Shown piece after piece: positions 22,702 to 30,487 of a DNA stretch of 64,000 bases (its first letter is position 1; every line of letters begins with the position of its first letter). The position numbers and the translations under genes were made by a program. The notes beneath the pieces are model-generated. The model ran no database searches. It was not told the DNA's origin and saw nothing but the letters and a program-made list of their open reading frames with translations. This DNA is from Streptomyces sp. NBC_00102 (GTDB lineage Bacteria; Actinomycetota; Actinomycetes; Streptomycetales; Streptomycetaceae). The DNA lies in contig NZ_JAPEMC010000001.1 of NCBI RefSeq assembly GCF_026343115.1, positions 5,125,001 through 5,189,000 of the forward strand. Direction: 5' to 3'.

Positions 22702-24308
22702 GCCGCCCGGGACGCCCCGGCCCGGGGCCGGTGGGCGCGGCCTCGGTACGGGCGGTCCTGGGGCTGCTGGCCCTGGTGCTGGTCGCCCTCCCCTTCTACG
22801 CGGTGTGGCGCTACGAGACCCACCGCAGGGCCGTCACTCCGCAGGCCGCACCGCCCGTGGGGGCGCGCCCCGTCGCCGGGCCGCCGCACGGCGCCGGACC
22901 GGGCCCGGCGGCGGACGCGGGGGCGGGGGCGACGCCGCCCGTCGTGCTGGCGTACCACGACATCGCGCCCCACGGCCGGAGCCGGTACACGGTCACCCCC
23001 GAAGCCTTCGACGCGCAGCTCGCCGCCCTGGCCCGGGCCGGCTACCGGAGCCTGTCCACCGAGGAGTTCGTCCGCTACCTGGACGGGGGAGACCCGCCCG
23101 CCCGCCGGTCCGTCTACCTCACCTTCGACGACGGCACCCACGGGCTCTGGGTGCACGCCGACCGCATCCTCGCCAAGTACCGGATGCGCGCGGCGGCGTT
23201 CCTGATCACCGGCTCGGTGGGACGCCACCGCCCCTATTACCTCTCCTGGCAGGAGATCGGCCGCATGACCGGCACCGGCCGGTGGGACTTCGAGGACCAC
23301 ACCCACGCCCTGCACCGGAGGGCCGCCGTGGACGCCGCCGGCACCCGGCAGTCGGTGCTCTCCCACCGCCTCTGGCTGCCGGGGGACCGGCGGCCGGAAC
23401 GCGAGGACGAGTACCGGGCGAGGGTCGCCGGGGACCTGGACACCTCGCTCGCGGAGTTCGCCCGGCACGGCCTGCCCCGGCCCCGGCTCTTCGCGTACCC
23501 GTTCTCCGAGGCGTCCGAGCCCGTCGACTCCCGCACCTCGAAGGGAATCCTCCGGCACGAACTGGCGGGCCGGTTCGCCGCCGCCCTGACGAACACCACG
23601 GACCGGCCGCTCCCCGCCGGACGGCGGGCCGGTGCGGCAGGCGAGGTGCGGCGCCTGGAGATCACCCGGGCGACCGACCTCCGGGCATTCCGCGCGGGGC
23701 TGGAACTCTGGACCGCGACGGCCCCGGGCGACCGCCCCGAACCACTGGGCGACACCGTCGGCTGGGAGCACATCGGTGCGAAGGCCCCGCGCGGGCCCGG
23801 GGTTTTCACCGGCCGGGGGCCCTATCCGGGGAGGACCGGGTTCGCGGCGGCCTCCTACCGACCTCTCGCCTCGGCGGACTGGACCGACTACACGCTGGAC
23901 GTGACGGTCGACCGGCTGCGCGAGGCGACGAACAACGTCGGCATCGTCGTACGCGACGGCAGCCTGGCGCCGGTCACGGTCGCCCTCAGCCACAGCTACG
24001 TCAGCCTCTTCGCCGGCACCGGGGACCGGCGGGCCGAAGTCGCGCGGCGCACGCTCCACGACAACACCGTGCACCGGGTGCGCGTCACCGTGCGGGGCGA
24101 CCGTACCGAGGTCGTGGTCGACGGGCGCTTCCGGATCGACTGGACCGAACCCCGCGCCACCGGCGGGAACGGCAGGGGCGGCCTCGCCCTCAACATCCGC
24201 AACGCCGACGCCCTGGGGGAGTGGCCCCGCTTCGTCTCGCTCCGGGTCGCCTCCCTGCCCGCATCCGCCGCGGAGGCGGGCAGGGAGGCGGAGGCGGAGG
24301 GGCGATGA
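22698..24308 (+). CDS. Membrane-anchored polysaccharide deacetylase (CE4) with C-terminal lectin-like domain
   Basis: A 536-residue protein. An N-terminal anchor (VRAVLGLLALVLVALPFYAV) is followed by a Pro/Gly linker and a NodB-type deacetylase domain from about residue 75: VVLAYHDIAP, TFDDGTHG (Asp pair about 142) and DHTHALHRR (about 201). The H-T-x-x-L-H form of motif 2 is like the poly-N-acetylglucosamine deacetylases IcaB/PgaB. Residues 350-530 (WTDYTLDVTV to GGLALNIRNAD) look like a concanavalin/LamG-type sugar-binding fold. It probably removes N-acetyl groups from the polymer made by the upstream synthase, outside the membrane. Overlaps both neighbours by 4 bp. Confidence 0.9.
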   Translation: MSRPGRPGPGPVGAASVRAVLGLLALVLVALPFYAVWRYETHRRAVTPQAAPPVGARPVAGPPHGAGPGPAADAGAGATPPVVLAYHDIAPHGRSRYTVTPEAFDAQLAALARAGYRSLSTEEFVRYLDGGDPPARRSVYLTFDDGTHGLWVHADRILAKYRMRAAAFLITGSVGRHRPYYLSWQEIGRMTGTGRWDFEDHTHALHRRAAVDAAGTRQSVLSHRLWLPGDRRPEREDEYRARVAGDLDTSLAEFARHGLPRPRLFAYPFSEASEPVDSRTSKGILRHELAGRFAAALTNTTDRPLPAGRRAGAAGEVRRLEITRATDLRAFRAGLELWTATAPGDRPEPLGDTVGWEHIGAKAPRGPGVFTGRGPYPGRTGFAAASYRPLASADWTDYTLDVTVDRLREATNNVGIVVRDGSLAPVTVALSHSYVSLFAGTGDRRAEVARRTLHDNTVHRVRVTVRGDRTEVVVDGRFRIDWTEPRATGGNGRGGLALNIRNADALGEWPRFVSLRVASLPASAAEAGREAEAEGR

Positions 24309-25243
24309 TCCGGCGACGGGAAGGGCGGTCGTCCGCGCCCGGATACACCCGCCGTGCGGTGGTCGGGCTCGGGCTCGCCGCCACCGCGGGCGTCCTGCCG
24401 CTCACCGACGCGCCCCCGCCCGGCGCCGGGACGGGCGGGGCGCGGGTCGCGGACGACCTGGCGCGGGTCGCGGACGGCCGCAACGACGAGGCGGCTTTCG
24501 CAGCACCGGTACGAGCCGCCGCCGCTCCCGTCTGCGACGCCTCGGACGCCGGTACCTTCACCGCGGTCTTCCCCCGCTCCGGCCTGATCACCAACGAGTA
24601 CGCCCACCGCCACCCCGCTGCCGCCGACGCCCGCACCGACCCCGACTGGTCCGTCACCAGCGGATCGCTCTTCGCCGACCGGGGAGCGGCCTGGAGCGGC
24701 GTCCCGGACGGGTTCTCCCCCGACCCGCTCTCCCGGCTGCACACCGGCTCCTCGGTGCTGCGGGCGGTGACCGTACGACGCGACTTCGCGGACACCGCCG
24801 TCCGCACCCAGGTCCTGCTCCGGCCTCCCGGCACCACCGCGCGCACCCCCGCGACGGACTGGGACGGCGGACACCTCTGGCTCCGCTACCGCAGCCCTCA
24901 GGAGCTGTACGCGCTGAGCTTCCGGCGGCGCGACGGCCTGGTGGTCATCAAACGCAAGCTGCTGCTGCCCGGGTCCGTCGAAGGAGCCGAGGGCGTGTAC
25001 ACGACTCTCGCGCAAGCCCGTTGCGCGTTTCCGTACGACACCTGGCACCACGTCGAGGCGCGGGCGCTCACCACGGCGCCGTCCACGGTCCGGCTGCTGC
25101 TCCTCGTCGACGGGCGGACCGTGGCGGAGGCGGTGGACACCGGACCCGGGGTGCTCACCGGCCCCGGCGGGGTGGGGATGCGCGGCGACAACAGCGAGTT
25201 GCGGTTCACCGCGTTCACCGCCGTGCCGTGCCGGGCTCCGTGA
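24305..25243 (+). CDS. TAT-exported protein with concanavalin-like fold
   Basis: A 312-residue protein with a twin-arginine signal (YTRRAVVGLGLAATAGVLPL, residues 14-33). The rest resembles a LamG/DUF1080-type beta-sandwich: LWLRYRSPQELYALSFRRRD, YDTWHHVEARAL and GGVGMRGDNSELRFTAF are characteristic strand patterns of carbohydrate-binding jelly rolls. There is no obvious catalytic triad. It ends the five-gene coupled operon (ATGA overlap with the deacetylase gene), so it probably binds or modifies the secreted polymer. The similar domain at the end of the preceding protein suggests both recognise the same glycan. Confidence 0.82.
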   Translation: MIRRREGRSSAPGYTRRAVVGLGLAATAGVLPLTDAPPPGAGTGGARVADDLARVADGRNDEAAFAAPVRAAAAPVCDASDAGTFTAVFPRSGLITNEYAHRHPAAADARTDPDWSVTSGSLFADRGAAWSGVPDGFSPDPLSRLHTGSSVLRAVTVRRDFADTAVRTQVLLRPPGTTARTPATDWDGGHLWLRYRSPQELYALSFRRRDGLVVIKRKLLLPGSVEGAEGVYTTLAQARCAFPYDTWHHVEARALTTAPSTVRLLLLVDGRTVAEAVDTGPGVLTGPGGVGMRGDNSELRFTAFTAVPCRAP

Positions 25244-25429
25244 GTCGATCCTGCCGAGCGCCCTGCGAGCCGCGGACCTGGGCCAAGAGATGCGGGGCGG
25301 TCCGCACGCCCGCGATCGGCGGACGCGCGGCACGGTCCCGTTTATGCGATGACACGAATATGGGAGCGATCGCATGGACGCTCCCAGGACCGCGCCCGTA
25401 CCTTCGTCCAGTCGGCCCGAAAGAGGCCA

Positions 25430-25890
25430 GGCACCGGCCAAGCTCCCAGTGAACGTCCCCGAGACGGACCGCGCACAGCTCGCTCGCCCGAACACCGGAG
25501 ATGTAGGCGATCTTCGCCATCACGTGGTCCCGCACGGCCACCTGATACTTGCGTGCCGTTGGCAGAGACGCCCTCCACTGGGAGAAACACTCGGCCAGTG
25601 CTCGCTGCGAGAGAGGAATCCTCAGCCCGAAGTCACCACGGTGCACCGGTCCGTTGAACGTGTCGACCGGTGACTCGACCCTGCCCCCGAAGCGGCGTGC
25701 GATCCCCCCGGCATAGCGCTGTTCCAGGAATGCGAAGCAGCTGTCGAGCTTGGTCAGCTTGCTCCGTACCGTCGAACGGGCCCGGCGCCCCGGGCCGGTG
25801 CAGAACCGGTCCACATGCCGCGGGGTGCGCCGCCACGGCACCAGGTCGTAGAAGGAACACAGCTCCAGGACCGGCCTGCTCCGGGCGTCC
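25430..25890 (-). pseudogene. Remnant of a tyrosine-type site-specific integrase
   Basis: The minus strand encodes a fragment resembling the core of large Streptomyces phage-type integrases: FYDLVPWRRTPRHVDRF, LDSCFAFLEQRYAGGIARRF, DFGLRIPLSQRALAECF, then HVMAKIAYISGVRASELCAV, which contains the first catalytic Arg. Similarity stops abruptly at the WELGRCL stretch near 25435, before the His-x-x-Arg and Tyr boxes, and no family start is seen upstream of 25890. Both ends are therefore missing. It marks an old integration or recombination event between the polysaccharide operon and the arsenic genes. The limits are approximate. Confidence 0.75.
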
Positions 25891-26016
25891 GTCCGAGCGC
25901 GGGGGCCGGGAGCCCCGGTCCGCGATGTCTCGCCGGGTGCGGCATGCGGCAAGTGGCGTCGGAGGTGTGTCGCGCACCCCGCGACCACGTCGCGTGATTC
26001 TGGCCGGCGGCGCGCC

Positions 26017-26496
26017 TCACCCGTCGCAGCCGCACCCTGCGGCCGGGGTCGCGGCGTCGCCCGCTTCCGGCCGTTGCGCGCAGCAGGTGTCCCCGCCGGG
26101 CACGAGTGCGGGGCTCTTGCCGAGCCGGTCGGCGTCGGCCTTGACGGTGTAGACCTCCCAGGGCTCCTTGCCGGGGCCGTGGACCCACACCTTGTCCTGG
26201 AGGGCGTAGCAGCAGGAGGTGTCGTTCTCCTCGAAGGTCGCGAGCCCGGCTTCCTTGAGGCGGGTGGTGGCGGCGGTGACCTCGTCGGTGCTGCCGACTT
26301 CGACACCGAGGTGGTCGAGGCGGGTCTCCTGGCCGGGTTCGCCCTCGATGAGGACCAGCTTGAGCGGCGGGGTGGTGAGGGCGAAGTTCGCGTACCCCGG
26401 GCGCCGTTTGGCGGGCTCGGTACCGAACAGCTTGGAGTAGAAGGTGACGGACGCTTCGAGGTCCGCGACGTTGAGCGCGAGCTGGACACGGGACAT
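26017..26496 (-). CDS. ArsI/CadI-family heavy-metal resistance metalloenzyme (VOC fold)
   Basis: A 159-residue vicinal-oxygen-chelate protein. MSRVQLALNVADLEASVTFY opens the first beta-alpha-beta unit, LDHLGVEV carries a metal-ligand His and WEVYTVKAD the Glu. The vicinal cysteine pair in NDTSCCYALQ (about 95-96) is the trait that in ArsI binds trivalent organoarsenicals for C-As bond cleavage. The C-terminus is Cys-rich (DTCCAQR, then AAGCGCDG), suggesting extra metal binding. ATG start with AGGGAG 6 bases before it. It is divergent from arsR. Whether it is a C-As lyase or a CadI-like protein cannot be decided from sequence. Confidence 0.9.
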   Translation of the reverse strand: MSRVQLALNVADLEASVTFYSKLFGTEPAKRRPGYANFALTTPPLKLVLIEGEPGQETRLDHLGVEVGSTDEVTAATTRLKEAGLATFEENDTSCCYALQDKVWVHGPGKEPWEVYTVKADADRLGKSPALVPGGDTCCAQRPEAGDAATPAAGCGCDG

Positions 26497-26518
26497 GGTG
26501 TCTCCCTGATCAGGTTGT

Positions 26519-26569
26519 ATCGATGCCTGTCGATTCAAGGTTGCATCCTGGATCGAGGAACGTCAATAT
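26519..26569. promoter_or_regulatory. Candidate ArsR operator/promoter between arsI and arsR
   Basis: The 79-bp divergent region has a dyad ATCGA-N6-TCGAT at 26519-26534 and a further half-site ATCGA at 26552. For arsR, TTGCAT at 26541-26546 and CAATAT at 26564-26569 are 17 bp apart and form a plausible -35/-10. That would start transcription at or beside the arsR ATG (26576), implying a leaderless message. Confidence 0.45.
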
Positions 26570-26575
26570 AGAAGC

Positions 26576-26989
26576 ATGTCGAAACAAGAACTCGTGGTGA
26601 TCGGCCAGGACGGTGCCGGGCGTGCCGGGGAATGCTGCCCCGGTCTGCTGTCCACCCCGCTGGAGGAGGAGCGCGCGCAGGCGCTGGCGAAGGTGTTCAA
26701 GGCGCTGGGCGACCCGGTGCGGCTGCGCCTGCTGTCGATGATCGCCTCGCGGGCGGGCGGGGAGGTCTGCGTCTGCGACCTGACCCCGGCCTTCGACCTG
26801 TCGCAGCCGACGATCTCCCACCACCTGAAGCTGCTGAAGCAGGCCGGGCTGATCGACTCGGAGCGGCGCGGGACGTGGGTGTACTACCGGCTGCTGCCCG
26901 AGATGACCGACCAACTGGCCCAGGTCCTCTCCCGCCCCGCCGATCCTTCCGGGGCACCCCTGCCCGCCTCCGCGGGGACCTTTTCGTGA
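26576..26989 (+). CDS. arsR: ArsR-family metalloregulator
   Basis: A 137-residue winged-helix repressor. KVFKALGDPVRLRLLSMI, the metal-motif helix EVCVCDLTPAF (Cys 65 and 67) and the recognition helix LSQPTISHHLKLLKQAGLI are classic ArsR features; RRGTWVYYRLLPE is the wing. An extra N-terminal pair in ECCPGLL (Cys 20-21) is seen in actinobacterial ArsR proteins that bind As(III) with N-terminal cysteines. It should repress both arsI and its own operon until arsenite binds. No good ribosome-binding site precedes the ATG, consistent with a leaderless mRNA. Its stop overlaps the proposed acr3 start (GTGA). Confidence 0.95.
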   Translation: MSKQELVVIGQDGAGRAGECCPGLLSTPLEEERAQALAKVFKALGDPVRLRLLSMIASRAGGEVCVCDLTPAFDLSQPTISHHLKLLKQAGLIDSERRGTWVYYRLLPEMTDQLAQVLSRPADPSGAPLPASAGTFS

Positions 26990-28107
26990 GCGGGGGCGGA
27001 ATGGCGCACGCGGAGCCGGCTGCCCGGCGGCTGTCGTTCCTGGACCGGTTCCTCGCCGTGTGGATCCTCGCCGCGATGGCCGCGGGTCTCGGCCTGGGCC
27101 GTCTCGTACCGGGGCTGGGCGACGCGCTAGCGAAGGTGACGGTCACCGGGGTCTCGCTGCCGATCGCGCTCGGGCTGCTCGTGATGATGTACCCGGTCCT
27201 CGCGAAGGTCCGTTACGACCGCGTCTCCACCGTCACCCGCGACCGGCGCCTGCTCGTCCCGTCCCTGGTGCTGAACTGGGTGGTCGGCCCGGCGCTGATG
27301 TTCGCACTCGCCTGGATCTTCCTGCCCGACCTGCCGGAGTACCGCACCGGGCTGATCATCGTCGGCCTGGCCCGCTGCATCGCCATGGTGGTCATCTGGA
27401 ACGACCTGGCCTGCGGCGACCGTGAGGCCGCCGCCGTCCTGGTGGCACTCAACTCGGTGTTCCAGGTCCTCGCGTTCTCGGCGCTTGGCTGGTTCTACCT
27501 CAGCGTGCTGCCCGGATGGCTCGGGCTGGAGCAGACCGCCCTGGACGTGTCGGTGTGGGAGATCACCCGATCCGTACTGATCTTCCTCGGCATCCCGCTG
27601 CTGGCCGGGTTCCTCACCCGGCGGCTGGGCGAGAAAGCCAAGGGGCGCACCTGGTACGAGACGAAGCTGGTCCCCCGGATCGGACCGTTCGCCCTGTACG
27701 GGCTCCTGTTCACCGTCGTCGTGCTCTTCGCCCTCCAGGGCGATGCCATCACCTCCAAGCCCCTGGACGTCGTCCGCATCGCGGTGCCGCTGCTGGTGTA
27801 CTTCGCGGTGATGTGGGCCGGGTCCCTGGCGGCCGGTCGCGCGCTCGGACTCGACTACCCGAAGGCGGCCACGCTCGCGTTCACCGCTGCGGGCAACAAC
27901 TTCGAGCTCGCCATCGCGGTCGCCGTCGCCACCTTCGGCGCCACCTCCGGCCAGGCCCTCGCCGGAGTCGTCGGCCCCCTCATCGAGGTCCCCGTCCTCA
28001 TCGGACTCGTCCACGTCGCCCTCGCCGTACGCCACCGCTTCCCCGGGCCCGCCGACACGGCAACCGGCCCGGCGGCCACCGCTCCGAAAGGCTCCGCCCG
28101 TGTCTGA
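26986..28107 (+). CDS. acr3: ACR3-family arsenite efflux permease
   Basis: A 373-residue membrane protein with about ten hydrophobic spans, beginning RLSFLDRFLAVWILAAMAAG. Family features include GLARCIAMVVIWNDLACGD, with the conserved Cys of span 4, and GNNFELAIAVAVATFG, with the conserved Glu of span 9. ACR3 exports arsenite using the proton-motive force. The GTG start in the 4-bp overlap with arsR is chosen; ATG at 27001 (MAHAEPAARR), preceded by GGGGGCGGA, is an alternative. It overlaps arsC by 8 bp. Confidence 0.93.
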   Translation: MSGGGMAHAEPAARRLSFLDRFLAVWILAAMAAGLGLGRLVPGLGDALAKVTVTGVSLPIALGLLVMMYPVLAKVRYDRVSTVTRDRRLLVPSLVLNWVVGPALMFALAWIFLPDLPEYRTGLIIVGLARCIAMVVIWNDLACGDREAAAVLVALNSVFQVLAFSALGWFYLSVLPGWLGLEQTALDVSVWEITRSVLIFLGIPLLAGFLTRRLGEKAKGRTWYETKLVPRIGPFALYGLLFTVVVLFALQGDAITSKPLDVVRIAVPLLVYFAVMWAGSLAAGRALGLDYPKAATLAFTAAGNNFELAIAVAVATFGATSGQALAGVVGPLIEVPVLIGLVHVALAVRHRFPGPADTATGPAATAPKGSARV

Positions 28108-28549
28108 AGCCATGCCCGACGCCGTGCCCGAAGCCCCGTCCGGGGCCAAGCCGTCCGTACTGTTCGTGTGCGTCCACAACGCGGGCCGCTCCCAGATGGC
28201 CGCAGCCTGGCTCACCCACCTGTCCCAAGGCCGGATCGAGGTCCGGTCCGCCGGTTCCGCACCCGCCGACGCCGTGAACCCGGCCGCCGTACGAGCGATG
28301 GCGGAGGTCGGCATCGACCTGTCCGCCGAGACCCCGAAAGTACTGACCGCCGACGCCGTACGGGCATCGGACGTGGTCATCACCATGGGCTGCGGCGACA
28401 CCTGCCCCGTCTTCCCCGGCCGGACCTACCTCGACTGGCAGCTCGACGACCCCGCAGGCCGGGGCGTCGACGCGGTCCGCCCGATCCGCGACGAGATCGA
28501 GCGCCGGGTACGGGACCTCCTCGCCGAGCTCCTGCCGGACGGGTTCTGA
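28100..28549 (+). CDS. arsC: Arsenate reductase ArsC (low-molecular-weight phosphatase family)
   Basis: A 149-residue protein that reduces arsenate to arsenite for export by ACR3. The phosphate-binding loop VCVHNAGRSQMA (C-x5-R, residues about 24-30) starts the LMW-PTPase fold. VITMGCGDTCPVFPG holds the second and third redox cysteines, as in thioredoxin- or mycothiol-dependent ArsC, and YLDWQLDDPAG the catalytic Asp. GTG start overlapping acr3 by 8 bp; ATG at 28112 would remove four residues. It is the last gene of the arsR-acr3-arsC operon and ends 18 bp from the convergent ABC exporter. Confidence 0.95.
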   Translation: MSEAMPDAVPEAPSGAKPSVLFVCVHNAGRSQMAAAWLTHLSQGRIEVRSAGSAPADAVNPAAVRAMAEVGIDLSAETPKVLTADAVRASDVVITMGCGDTCPVFPGRTYLDWQLDDPAGRGVDAVRPIRDEIERRVRDLLAELLPDGF

Positions 28550-28567
28550 CCGGCAGGAGTGTTCGGC

Positions 28568-30487
28568 TCAGGCCAGACTCTCCCGCCAGGCCCGGTGCAA
28601 CCCCGCGAACCGGCCCTCGCCGCCGATGAGTTCGGCCGGGGAGCCGTCCTCCACGATGCGGCCGTGCTCCATCACCAGCACGCGGTCCGCGATCTCCACC
28701 GTGGACAGCCGGTGCGCGATCACCACCGCCGTACGGCCGTGCAGCACCGTGTCCATGGCCCGTTGCACCGCGCGCTCGCCGGGGATGTCCAGGGAACTGG
28801 TCGCCTCGTCCAGGATCACCACCGCCGGGTCGGCGAGCAGCGCCCGCGCGAACGCGACCAGCTGGCGCTGACCGGCGGAGATCCGGCCGCCCCGCTTGCG
28901 TACGTCGGTGTCGTACCCCTCCGGCAGGCTCTCGATGAACTCGTGCGCCCCGATCGCCTTCGCGGCCTGCTCGATCTCCTCCGGCGTCGCGTCCGGGCGG
29001 CCGATCGCGATGTTCTCCGCGACCGTCCCGGAGAACAGGAACGCCTCCTGCGTCACCATCACCACACCGCGCCGCAGCTCCGCCGTGCCCAGGTCCCGCA
29101 GGTCGACGCCGTCCAGCAGTACCCGGCCGTCGCTCGGGTCGTAGAACCGCGCCAGCAGCTTGGCCAGCGTCGACTTGCCCGCCCCGGTCGAACCGACCAC
29201 GGCCACCGTCTGCCCGGCCGGCAGGGTCAGGTCGAAGCGCGGCAGCACTTCGCCGCCGGTGCGGTACGCGAACCGCACCCCGTCGAAGACGACCTCACGG
29301 CCCGGCTGTTCACCGCGCAGGGCGGGCAGTTCCACCGGGGCGGCAGGCTCCGGCACGGACGGGGTCTGGGCGAGCAGGCCCGCGATCTTCTGCAGGGACG
29401 CGCTCGCGGACTCCCAGGAGTTGAGGAACATCGCCAGCCGGTCGATCGGGTCGTACAGCCGGCGCAGGTAGAGCACCGCAGCTGCCAGCACACCGAGCGC
29501 CAGGGTGCCCGAGGCGACCCGGTAGGCGCCCCACAGCACCATGCCCGCGACCGCGATGTTGGCGACGAGCCGGGAGCCCACCACGTAACGGGCCATCTCC
29601 AGCAGGGTGTCGCCGTTCGACCGCTCGTGGCGGCGGTTGAGCGTCTCGAAGACGGCGTCGTTGTCCCGCTCGCGGCGGAACGCCCGCACCGGCCGGATGC
29701 CGTTCATCGTCTCGGCGAACTTCACGATCACCGCCGCCGTGGCGGTGGACCGCACCGCGTACGCCCGGCCCGCCCGCGCCTGGTAGGTGCGCACCAGCAG
29801 ATAGAGCGGCACGAAGGAGAGCACCGCGATGGACCCGATGCCGAAGTCCAGCCAGAGCAGCATCCCCGAGATGAAGACGAAGGAGAGGACCACGGTGATC
29901 AGCTCCTGGAGGCCCTCGCTGAGCAGCTCCCGCAGGGACTCCACGTCCGTCGTGGACCGGGAGATCAGCCGGCCCGAGGTGTAGCGCTCGTGGAAGTCCA
30001 CGCTCAGCGCCTGCGCGTGCCGGAAGATCCTGCCGCGCAGGTCGAGCAGCACGTCCTGGTTGATCCGGGCCGAGCCCCGGATGAAGGTGTACTGGAGATA
30101 GCCGCCGCCGGCCGCGCAGAGCGCGTAGCCGACACCCACCGCGATCAGCGGACCGTGGTCGGAGTCCCGGAAGGCGGGTACCGCCCGGTCGATGGCGTAC
30201 GCCACGAGCAGCGGGCCCGCCTGCAGGGCGGCCTGCTGGACGAGGAGCAGCACCACGGTCACCAGGACCCGGGCGCGCAACGGCCGCAGCAGCGAGGCGA
30301 GCAGGGCCCGGGTGGCGCCCGGCGGGACGGGCAGCGCGTCCCGGTCGAACGCGTCGCCGGACTCCGGTGCGGCGACGGGCGCCGCACCGGCGGACGGGGA
30401 GCCGGCGGACCTGTCACCGGTGGCCGGAACGTCTTCGGGGGAGGGTCCGTCGGAGGACGGAGTGCCCGCGGTGGTGGTACTGGTCAT
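28568..30487 (-). CDS. ABC exporter, fused membrane and ATPase domains (second subunit)
   Basis: A 639-residue half-transporter. An acidic, Ser/Pro-rich N-terminal region of about 65 residues precedes six membrane segments (VLVTVVLLLVQQAALQAGPL onward) and a C-terminal ATPase domain with Walker A GSTGAGKS, Q-loop VTQEAFLFSGTV, signature RISAGQRQLVAFARA and Walker B AVVILDEATSS, then the H-loop in VIAHRLS. The signature starts ISAGQ rather than LSGGQ, a mild deviation. It overlaps the upstream ABC gene by 4 bp (ATGA), so the two form a heterodimeric multidrug-type exporter. Substrate unknown. Confidence 0.95.
   Translation of the reverse strand: MTSTTTAGTPSSDGPSPEDVPATGDRSAGSPSAGAAPVAAPESGDAFDRDALPVPPGATRALLASLLRPLRARVLVTVVLLLVQQAALQAGPLLVAYAIDRAVPAFRDSDHGPLIAVGVGYALCAAGGGYLQYTFIRGSARINQDVLLDLRGRIFRHAQALSVDFHERYTSGRLISRSTTDVESLRELLSEGLQELITVVLSFVFISGMLLWLDFGIGSIAVLSFVPLYLLVRTYQARAGRAYAVRSTATAAVIVKFAETMNGIRPVRAFRRERDNDAVFETLNRRHERSNGDTLLEMARYVVGSRLVANIAVAGMVLWGAYRVASGTLALGVLAAAVLYLRRLYDPIDRLAMFLNSWESASASLQKIAGLLAQTPSVPEPAAPVELPALRGEQPGREVVFDGVRFAYRTGGEVLPRFDLTLPAGQTVAVVGSTGAGKSTLAKLLARFYDPSDGRVLLDGVDLRDLGTAELRRGVVMVTQEAFLFSGTVAENIAIGRPDATPEEIEQAAKAIGAHEFIESLPEGYDTDVRKRGGRISAGQRQLVAFARALLADPAVVILDEATSSLDIPGERAVQRAMDTVLHGRTAVVIAHRLSTVEIADRVLVMEHGRIVEDGSPAELIGGEGRFAGLHRAWRESLA

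Noticed and set aside
26632..26985. In-frame extension of the ACR3 gene through arsR
   Set aside because: The extension runs in another frame over the arsR coding sequence; ACR3 family length and the GTGA overlap support the start at 26986.
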